A stretch of DNA of 64,000 nt from Paenibacillus endophyticus. Its GTDB lineage: Bacteria > Bacillota > Bacilli > Paenibacillales > Paenibacillaceae. Shown here in pieces: positions 52,764 through 59,103 of the stretch. Positions within the stretch are counted from its first letter, which is position 1; each line of letters starts with the position of its first letter. A model generated the notes under the pieces. It saw only the letters and a program-made list of their open reading frames with translations, was not told the DNA's origin and did no database searches. The position numbers and the translations under genes were made by a program. The DNA is taken from assembly GCF_014192395.1 (NCBI RefSeq), contig NZ_JACHXW010000005.1, positions 340,236 through 404,235 on the forward strand, written 5' to 3'.

Positions 52764-52819
52764 CTATTCATTCTAAAAGATTCATTCTAGCAAAGCAATC
52801 ATTTAGACTTGCTAATTAA

Positions 52820-52873
52820 ACAAACGAATAGCCAGAGCCAGGCACCTGTTATCGATGACTTGCTCTGGCTATT
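52820..52873 (-). terminator. Terminator of the 163-residue hypothetical gene
   Basis: Perfect 12-bp stem (52827-52838 with 52862-52873) followed on the minus strand by CGTTTGTTT. Confidence 0.75.
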
Positions 52874-52895
52874 TGGTTTCATAAACGTTTCAACC

Positions 52896-53387
52896 TTAGT
52901 TCTGCTGCTTGTCAAACCAATTATAGAAATATTGATTCATATATTGACCGGCCAGCAGGAACGGCAGTGTATCTTCTTCCTGAAATGACTCTTTCCCTTG
53001 GATCGTAAAATACAACCACAAGGCCAGCCCTTCAGCAAAAGCGCCTGAGTGATAATCCGTTCCATTCAGAAGCTTAGCGATTGCTGCCATACAGTCCTCA
53101 AATAAGGCTTCGCTTGCAGGATAGAGTGCTTGTAGCTTTAAATGAAGATACGAATAAACGTAAGGAAATTCCTTGCTCCCTGCCAAGGCTGTGCTGAATA
53201 GAGCGGTCGAGACCGCTGCAGTCATGATGCAGACCTTCCACTGCTCCGCATGCTCCTTGAGCGAAGCATCCTCTGGAAAGCGCTCAAGGAGGTCATTGTA
53301 AAGCGTATCCTTTATGGAGAAAATCTCTGCATATAAACGACGCGAGTTTTGTTTAAGCGAAGCTTCTCCGTTTTTGCGATCGATCAT
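52896..53387 (-). CDS. Hypothetical protein, 163 residues
   Basis: Not recognised. A soluble helical protein, acidic at the C-terminus, with an apolar stretch AAVSTALFSTALAG in the middle that is too polar at its edges to be a clear membrane helix. GGGG lies 6 nt before the ATG. Single-gene unit with its own terminator. Confidence 0.65.
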   Translation of the reverse strand: MIDRKNGEASLKQNSRRLYAEIFSIKDTLYNDLLERFPEDASLKEHAEQWKVCIMTAAVSTALFSTALAGSKEFPYVYSYLHLKLQALYPASEALFEDCMAAIAKLLNGTDYHSGAFAEGLALWLYFTIQGKESFQEEDTLPFLLAGQYMNQYFYNWFDKQQN

Positions 53388-53482
53388 ATCATTCCCCGCC
53401 TTCCATTGCTTTGGCGACGTTCCGTCTACTCTAGTTTACTTCATTTAAATTCAAGAAAGCAAAAGTAGAACGAATTACAAAC

Positions 53483-53516
53483 AAAAAAAGCTCACCGCAA
53501 CTGCTTGCAGCAAGCT
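53483..53516 (-). terminator. Terminator of the RDD gene
   Basis: Minus-strand stem with AGCT and GCAA/TTGC pairs around GCAAGCAGTTGC, followed by a T-run. Confidence 0.6.
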
Positions 53517-53527
53517 CTCTCTTTGCC

Positions 53528-53923
53528 TTAATCTGCAGAAACGACTTCTGTCCCTGCAATAAAATCATGAATGGCCCGCTTATCCTCGCGCAGTCCAACC
53601 ATAAAGGCACTGATAATGACTGCTATTCCTAGCGTTAATGAATAAATAAGTCCGCTAACAACATTCCGAAGTAGCATCGTACCGATCCCGGGGCTAGAAC
53701 CGTCCAGCTTGCGAATGCGGATGCCGCATATCCGTTTGCCAATGGTGTACCCGTTCCAGAAAACCGGAAGCAGCAGGGTGTACAGGAATGATAAGATATC
53801 CGTGAAATACTCTCTACCCTCAAGGCCTCCTGTAATGAGCAAAGAAATAATAAACAGCGGCACACCGACAATCAAACCGTCTAACAAGGAAGCGCCTAAC
53901 CGAATCCAGAAGCCAGCGTTCAT
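53528..53923 (-). CDS. RDD-family membrane protein
   Basis: 131 residues with three or four membrane helices. The Arg in FWIRLGASLLDGLI and the Asp pair region (LDGLIVG) plus GYTIGKRICGIRIRKLDG and the C-terminal DKRAIHDFIAGTEVV are RDD hallmarks. Role in transport or sodium tolerance is proposed for some family members, not certain here. AAGGGGTG lies 5 nt before the ATG. Confidence 0.85.
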   Translation of the reverse strand: MNAGFWIRLGASLLDGLIVGVPLFIISLLITGGLEGREYFTDILSFLYTLLLPVFWNGYTIGKRICGIRIRKLDGSSPGIGTMLLRNVVSGLIYSLTLGIAVIISAFMVGLREDKRAIHDFIAGTEVVSAD

Positions 53924-54155
53924 GCTTGCACCCCTTCCTGCAGCCTCAATAAATAAGAAACGCCCATAGATCTAGATATATGATCAAGAATGCCGGATAA
54001 TGACCACCCGCGTGGCCGTTAAGAGTCGAATAGGGGCATGTATGGTTCTCTGCGACAACGTCAAATCGCTAGGCTTGAATAGAATGTCTCACAATGGTTT
54101 AAAATCTATGAGAAGACAATTAAACGAATGGTTTCTCATAGGAGGCTCAAAGCAT

Positions 54156-54722
54156 ATGAACGCTGCATGGAAAAAGTTAATAGAGAAAGCCTATCATTAT
54201 CCCAGTACGAGACAGCGTTTATTAAGCAAGGGCAACATGTACCTTTATTGCGATTACTCCGGATTCACAGCTAGCCATAATCACGGTGCAGCCTGCTGTA
54301 TCATTCATAATCGGCAATTTGAAATCACATCTAAACAGCTTCCTATTAAACGAGATGAAGGCTCCATATATGGAGAGCTGCTAGCAATCGTGCACAGTCT
54401 TGATATGCTTGCAATAGCTTTGGCTAAGCATAAACCGAAGCTCGCCGTCATATACACCGACTGCAGCCGAATCCAGCAGCTCCTTGCAAGCAGCTATTTC
54501 CCCAATCCGTTTTTCAGACTGGCTCGTGATCAAATATTGTCTGCTATCGAGCAGCTGCAAGTCTCCTATCCAAGCGTAGACGTGAACATAACTTATATGG
54601 GCAAACATAAAAAGAACAATCCGCTGCATAGGCTAGCCCATAATGCAGCGCGGCTGGCTGCCCAAGCAAGCTCAGACATGAAGAAAGAGCCAACGATGGA
54701 TTTCGCAGGCTCTTTCGAATGA
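54156..54722 (+). CDS. RNase-H-fold protein, 188 residues
   Basis: The RNase H fold appears as MYLYCDYSGFTASHNHGAACCII (first Asp), GSIYGELLAIVHSLDML (Glu) and LAVIYTDCSRIQQLL (second Asp). At the fourth metal position the C-terminus has NPLHRLAHNAARLAA, where an Asp is usual; His may replace it. Start at 54156 is chosen because AGGAGG lies 10 nt upstream; the earlier in-frame ATG lacks a site. A role in RNA-DNA hybrid removal or as a regulator is possible. Confidence 0.75.
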   Translation: MNAAWKKLIEKAYHYPSTRQRLLSKGNMYLYCDYSGFTASHNHGAACCIIHNRQFEITSKQLPIKRDEGSIYGELLAIVHSLDMLAIALAKHKPKLAVIYTDCSRIQQLLASSYFPNPFFRLARDQILSAIEQLQVSYPSVDVNITYMGKHKKNNPLHRLAHNAARLAAQASSDMKKEPTMDFAGSFE

Positions 54723-54738
54723 GATTTGCATGATTTGC

Positions 54739-55014
54739 TTATTGAATCGGATTGTTTTGCAAAGACATCGCTGCAGCTTGTGCTTGTTGCAGCTTTTCTT
54801 GTGCTTTCTGAACGTCCTGATGCTCCTGCTTCACAAGCTGCTGCGCTTGCAGCACTTGCTGCGTCTCTGCTTGCAGCATCAGCTCCGCCTCGAGCAGCTC
54901 CTCATTTTGTTCCTGCAGCTGTCGATGAGCCGTCAGCACTTCCTGCTGCGCTTGCTCCAGCTTTTGATTTTCTTGCAGATCGGCAGCGATTTGCTGTAAA
55001 TTTCTGTTTACCAT
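54739..55014 (-). CDS. Gln/Glu-rich coiled-coil protein, 91 residues
   Basis: Almost entirely one long coiled coil with heptads of Leu, Gln and Glu (NRNLQQIAADLQENQKLEQA ... QQLVKQEHQDVQKAQEKLQQ). No membrane or signal segment. Start at 55014 (MVNRNLQ) has GGAGG 8 nt upstream; ATGs at 55038 and 55029 are also in frame. Function unknown. Confidence 0.7.
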   Translation of the reverse strand: MVNRNLQQIAADLQENQKLEQAQQEVLTAHRQLQEQNEELLEAELMLQAETQQVLQAQQLVKQEHQDVQKAQEKLQQAQAAAMSLQNNPIQ

Positions 55015-55110
55015 TTTGAAAGCCTCCATCTCACTCATTTTGTCAAAACGACCAACGTTTATCGTGCTCTAAATAGTGAGGTTTTATGCTGTTCAATCCT
55101 ATGTGCAATG

Positions 55111-55162
55111 AAAAAACCTCCTTTGTTGTACCTGAACAAGTCAGATGCTACAAAAGAGGTTT
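55111..55162 (-). terminator. Terminator of the tRNA cluster
   Basis: Minus-strand imperfect stem AAACCTCTTTTGTA with TACAACAAAGGAGGTTT, then TTTTTT. Placed downstream of tRNA-Leu. Confidence 0.7.
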
Positions 55163-55272
55163 ATCCGCTTCTACGTGAATCCTGTGTACTTCATTTAAAC
55201 ACACAGGACTTACATAAATATAAAGCTTATGTACTTCGTGAAAACCATTGACTCATCAAGGTTTTCTAGGTA

Positions 55273-55359
55273 TGCCGAGGACGGGAATCGAACCCGTACG
55301 GTGGTCACCCACCGCAGGATTTTAAGTCCTGTGCGTCTGCCAGTTCCGCCACCCCGGCA
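55273..55359 (-). tRNA. tRNA-Leu (anticodon TAA)
   Basis: 87 nt with a long variable arm. Anticodon stem CAGGA/TCCTG, loop CTTAAAA. Acceptor TGCCGGGG-type with CTCGGCA. No encoded CCA. Confidence 0.95.
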
Positions 55360-55377
55360 TGTTGTGAAGGTTTGCTA

Positions 55378-55454
55378 TGGTGGGCCCTGAGGGACTCGAA
55401 CCCCCGACCAATCGGTTATGAGCCGACCGCTCTAACCAACTGAGCTAAGGGCCC
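55378..55454 (-). tRNA. tRNA with CAT anticodon, most likely Ile2 (lysidine)
   Basis: 77 nt including CCA. Loop CTCATAA. The acceptor GGGCCCTTAGCTCAG resembles known tRNA-Ile2 (CAU) genes more than elongator tRNA-Met, so Ile2 is preferred; Met cannot be excluded without scoring. Confidence 0.85.
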
Positions 55455-55491
55455 TCGAAAAACGTATATTTCAACGTATTCATCGAAAGGT

Positions 55492-55568
<77 letters not shown>

Positions 55569-55614
55569 ACGTATATCCATTTGAGCAATGCTTCTTGAAA
55601 TGGCGACATAAAAT

Positions 55615-55644
55615 AATATACTATAGTTGTATGTTTTAAGTCAA
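55615..55644 (-). promoter_or_regulatory. Promoter of the three-tRNA operon
   Basis: Minus strand TTGACT (55639-55644), 18-nt spacer, TATATT (55615-55620), about 47 nt before the tRNA-fMet. AT-rich upstream region as is usual for stable-RNA promoters. Confidence 0.65.
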
Positions 55645-55676
55645 GCAAAATATTCTAATTTATTTTCAGTCCTTTT

Positions 55677-55841
55677 TTACGGTATAAATCTAACGCCAAA
55701 TCGACCTTTCCGCGAGCGAAATACTTCGACTTCACGCGGGCTTTCATAGCCATAAACCCACCAGTCGTCTTCCATTCTTCTTACCAAGCACCCCGCCTGA
55801 AACTTTGTCTCGTATAGGCGAACCCAATACACCCACCTCAT
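55677..55841 (-). CDS. Small Trp/Tyr/Arg-rich protein, 54 residues
   Basis: MRWVYWVRLYETKFQAG opens it and EVFRSRKGRFGVRFIP closes it. Rich in Trp, Tyr and Arg. A strong site, GGAGGGG 5 nt before the ATG, supports it. Upstream of the tRNA promoter and on the same strand. Family and function not recognised. Confidence 0.6.
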   Translation of the reverse strand: MRWVYWVRLYETKFQAGCLVRRMEDDWWVYGYESPREVEVFRSRKGRFGVRFIP

Positions 55842-56077
55842 GCGAACCCCTCCACTGCGATTAAGATGTCTAGCGGTATGCTAGCCGCTTCAATAAAGGT
55901 TGTAGCCCTTAGAATACCCCAAAATTGGAATAATACAATAAATCAATGCGATTTTCCTCATCACAATCACCGGCATGTCATGTGACTTCATGGAACGAGG
56001 AAACTCCAATTCTGTTTCTTAATTTATATGCAAATCGGGTATACTCAAATAAGATCATTGCGAAGGAGCTGAGATCC

Positions 56078-56590
56078 ATGTTGTACGGTATCGTTGTGTT
56101 TCCGGAAAAGCATGTGCAGGATTACGCAAACAGCTTGCGAAGAAGGCATGACCCTCACTATTCGGCAATTCCTGCGCATCTAACGGTGAGAGAAGCAGAA
56201 GAATGGACGATTGAACAGCTGCAGATGGCTGTTGCCCATTTGGAGCAAATCACCTCCATGCTGCCGTCATTCTCGATTCACCTAAACAGGGTATCCACCT
56301 TCTATCCTGTCAATCATGTGCTATACCTTGCCCTGCAAGACACGGTCTCCATGCAACAGCTTCACGAGCAGCTATGCAGCGGACCACTCGCTGTAGAGGC
56401 TCCTACTTACGTATTCACGCCGCATCTTACGATCGGACAAGAGCTGTCTGCTGATGAGCTCCATGATTTGTACGGCAACCTCCGCATGCAGGAGATTGAT
56501 CTATCAACAACGATAGACCGCGTCCACCTTCTCTATCAGACGGATAACGGCTCCTGGACCGCGTATCAATCCTTTCTTCTTCGCGGATAA
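56078..56590 (+). CDS. YjcG-like 2H phosphoesterase family protein
   Basis: 170 residues of the 2',5'-RNA ligase-like superfamily. Both catalytic HxT motifs are present: HLT at residues 34-36 and HLT at 116-118. Length matches B. subtilis YjcG. Start at 56078 (MLYGIVVFP) has AAGGAG 9 nt upstream; the longer frame is not used. It may hydrolyse cyclic phosphates, but no substrate is known. Ends at a good terminator shared with the convergent ABC operon. Confidence 0.85.
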   Translation: MLYGIVVFPEKHVQDYANSLRRRHDPHYSAIPAHLTVREAEEWTIEQLQMAVAHLEQITSMLPSFSIHLNRVSTFYPVNHVLYLALQDTVSMQQLHEQLCSGPLAVEAPTYVFTPHLTIGQELSADELHDLYGNLRMQEIDLSTTIDRVHLLYQTDNGSWTAYQSFLLRG

Positions 56591-56603
56591 CCTAAGGACA
56601 TAA

Positions 56604-56645
56604 TTAAAGCCCGGAAGCGGTTAGAAACCGCTCTCGGGCTTTTTA
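56604..56645. terminator. Bidirectional terminator between yjcG-like gene and ABC operon
   Basis: Stem AAAGCCCG with CGGGCTTT plus inner AGCGGTT/AACCGCT, and a T-run on each side. Confidence 0.85.
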
Positions 56646-56671
56646 AATGGTCCGTTATCTACGATCATTCA

Positions 56672-58195
56672 TTATCTAGGCACTGGCAAAATACCGATAC
56701 CGCCGCCTCCGCCGTCCATTCCTCCGTTAGGATTCGTTTTCAGCTTCTCAAGTACTGCGTTGCCGCGAGTTTCCCACTCGGCAAGTGCTTCTTTGGCCGT
56801 TTTGGTCTTTTTAATCACCTCTTGGAACAGCTCGTAGCCTGGTGATTGAGCTTCCCAAATACCTGGTTTTTCACGGAAAATTTTCTCGGAATCCGTGCTT
56901 GTTGGAGGAAGCGGCTTAAGTGTTGTAAAAGCGTCCATATTGTATTGCATGCCGCCAATTGGCTTCAAAAACTCTTTGCGCGCAACCATTTCATAAAGGC
57001 TTCTCGACTTCAGCTTCGCCCATTCCTTGCTGTTGGAAAATTTAATGAACTCCCAAGCATCTTTATCATTTTGTGCTTTGTTGTTAATACCCATCAATTG
57101 GCTCAGCATAATGCTGCCGCCTACCTCAGGATCATTCGGGTGAACCGGCACGGTAACGACTTCCCAATCTACTGGTACGAAATCTTTAATTTTGGCAGCA
57201 TTGTCTGATGCTTTCTTCAGTTCATTGATATAGCCGTATTCACCGATCGTCATTGCTACTTTGCCTTTGATAAACAAATCGCCATAGAACGGATCATTGC
57301 CGTTTCCGCCGTCAGCGACTGCTTTTTCATTTAATTTGTTAATGAACTCTTGAGTAGGAATAATTTCTTCTTGATAGAGGGATGAGACCGTGTTCCATAC
57401 GCTCTCCCATTGCTCGCTGTTCACGAGCATTTTCTCGCCCTTGTCATCCCACATTTTTAATTGAAGCGCTTGGCTGTATACTTGCGTGTCGTTAAAGCCG
57501 TCAGACGGCCAGCGGTTGAATGAGAAACCGAAGTTGCGGTCTTCGCCTTCGCCTTTAGCCACTTGGCGCGCTAGGTTAAGCACGTCTGCCCACTGCATTT
57601 TATCAGTCGGTGGCGTTACACCAGCATCAGCAAACAGCTTCTTGTTGTAATAAAGAGCGGATGAGCTGAATGTAGGCGTCAACGCATACAAGTTTCCGTC
57701 GCCTGCGGATTTGATTCCTTCAATAACAGTCGGAACATAATCGGTAAGGTCGAACTTATCCTGTGCGACTAACGGATCAAGCGGTTGAAGCAAGTTGTCC
57801 TGCGTCATGCGGCGAAGCATGTTGTAATCAAGCACAACAACATCCACCGGGTTCGAGCCGTTCAGCATTTCCGTCATTTTCTCGTACGGATCAGGCTGTG
57901 TCGTCGGCTTCGCAGGGTCTGACTGCTCAAAACGTTGATCATCGTAATTAATTGCGCCTACGATCTCGAATTCAATGTTAGGATGAGACATTTCGAACAT
58001 ATCGGTGTACTGCTGGCGGAAATAAGGCTCGTTGTCCGAACCGCCGTACAAGACGCCAATTCGAAGCACGCGCTTTTCGGTCGATTCTTCTGAGCTGCCG
58101 CTGCATGCTGCAAGCAAACCGATCAGCAAAGCAAGCGTTAAGCTAACCAATGTAATTTTGCGAATACCCATACCAGTAAAACGTTTCTTGTTCAT
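56672..58195 (-). CDS. Extracellular solute-binding lipoprotein in an export-type ABC operon
   Basis: 507 residues. A lipoprotein signal ends in LLAACSGSS. The body has the type II sugar-binder fold with LRIGVLYGGSDNEP, VDVVVLDYNMLRRM, LYALTPTFSSSALYYNK and FNRWPSDGFNDTQVY, as in family 1 oligosaccharide binders. The tail is Gly-rich (GGMDGGGGGIGILPVPR). It begins 5 nt after the ATPase stop, so it is the last gene of the operon. No family 1 permeases are beside it. It may bring a ligand to the FtsX-type exporter or act as its sensor. Unusual pairing. Confidence 0.85.
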   Translation of the reverse strand: MNKKRFTGMGIRKITLVSLTLALLIGLLAACSGSSEESTEKRVLRIGVLYGGSDNEPYFRQQYTDMFEMSHPNIEFEIVGAINYDDQRFEQSDPAKPTTQPDPYEKMTEMLNGSNPVDVVVLDYNMLRRMTQDNLLQPLDPLVAQDKFDLTDYVPTVIEGIKSAGDGNLYALTPTFSSSALYYNKKLFADAGVTPPTDKMQWADVLNLARQVAKGEGEDRNFGFSFNRWPSDGFNDTQVYSQALQLKMWDDKGEKMLVNSEQWESVWNTVSSLYQEEIIPTQEFINKLNEKAVADGGNGNDPFYGDLFIKGKVAMTIGEYGYINELKKASDNAAKIKDFVPVDWEVVTVPVHPNDPEVGGSIMLSQLMGINNKAQNDKDAWEFIKFSNSKEWAKLKSRSLYEMVARKEFLKPIGGMQYNMDAFTTLKPLPPTSTDSEKIFREKPGIWEAQSPGYELFQEVIKKTKTAKEALAEWETRGNAVLEKLKTNPNGGMDGGGGGIGILPVPR

Positions 58196-58200
58196 TCCAA

Positions 58201-59103
58201 TTAACCCCCTAGTGATTTCGGCGGAGTAATGACAATCCGCTCGCCGTCAAATTCCATCGTCGCTTTGTCCTTAATATTTAAAGCTGTTAAATATTCCTTC
58301 GGAACCTGCAACCGCCCAACGCGGTCTACCACGACATACGCTTCATGGACAGCCTGCAGCCCTGCTGCAACGGCAGGTAGCTCTGCCTCACTCCCATCAG
58401 GATTGATGTTCGGATTCCGTTTGATAAACTCTGTGCTCGTTAAACCATCACGGATCGCTACCACACGATCGACTTTACCCGCAAGCGTTAGATCATGCGT
58501 AACAATGACTATGGTGATGCCAATCTCGCGATTAAGTCTGCGAAAAATATCCATAATCAAATCGGAAGTAGCCGTATCTACGGAGCCCGTAGGCTCATCG
58601 GCTAACAACAGCTTGGGCCGGTTCGAGAGCGAGATCGCAATGGCAACCCGTTGCTGCTCTCCTCCGGAAAGCTGATGGAGCTTGTTGTGCATACGCTCTT
58701 TAAGTCCCACCCATTCGAGTAGCTGCTTCGCGTAGGCACGGTCAACCTTGCCCGACAGCATCATCGGCATCTCTACATTCTCAAGCGCCGATAGATAAGG
58801 CAGCAGGTTGCGGGCGTTATTCTGCCATATAAAGCCTACTGTCTCTCGCTTGTACTTCACAAGATCCTCTTCGGTAATCTTAAGAAGATCCCATGGGCCT
58901 ACATGCACCTGACCGGCAGAGGGGCGGTCAAGACCGCCCAGCGTGTTCAGCAGCGTCGATTTCCCGCTGCCGCTGTTGCCGATGATTGCCATTAGCTCGC
59001 CTTCGTTTACTTTCAAGTTGAGGCCTTGAAGCGCGACGACTTCCAGATCGTCGGTTTTGTAAATCTTCACCAAGCCTTCGCAATCGATCATCGCTGTTGT
59101 CAT
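58201..59103 (-). CDS. LolD/MacB-type ABC ATPase with C-terminal AbrB-like domain
   Basis: 300 residues, about 70 more than the family norm. Walker A GNSGSGKS (42-49), signature [15 protein letters not shown], Walker B LLADEPTGSVD and switch VIVTHDLTLAG. After about residue 230 comes a linker, then VVVDRVGRLQVPKEYLTALN and KATMEFDGERIVITP, the swapped-hairpin AbrB/SpoVT pattern normally found in small DNA-binding dimers. Overlaps the permease gene upstream by 4 nt (ATGA), so both are coupled. The extra domain may dimerise the ATPase or bind a regulator. Confidence 0.88.
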   Translation of the reverse strand: MTTAMIDCEGLVKIYKTDDLEVVALQGLNLKVNEGELMAIIGNSGSGKSTLLNTLGGLDRPSAGQVHVGPWDLLKITEEDLVKYKRETVGFIWQNNARNLLPYLSALENVEMPMMLSGKVDRAYAKQLLEWVGLKERMHNKLHQLSGGEQQRVAIAISLSNRPKLLLADEPTGSVDTATSDLIMDIFRRLNREIGITIVIVTHDLTLAGKVDRVVAIRDGLTSTEFIKRNPNINPDGSEAELPAVAAGLQAVHEAYVVVDRVGRLQVPKEYLTALNIKDKATMEFDGERIVITPPKSLGG

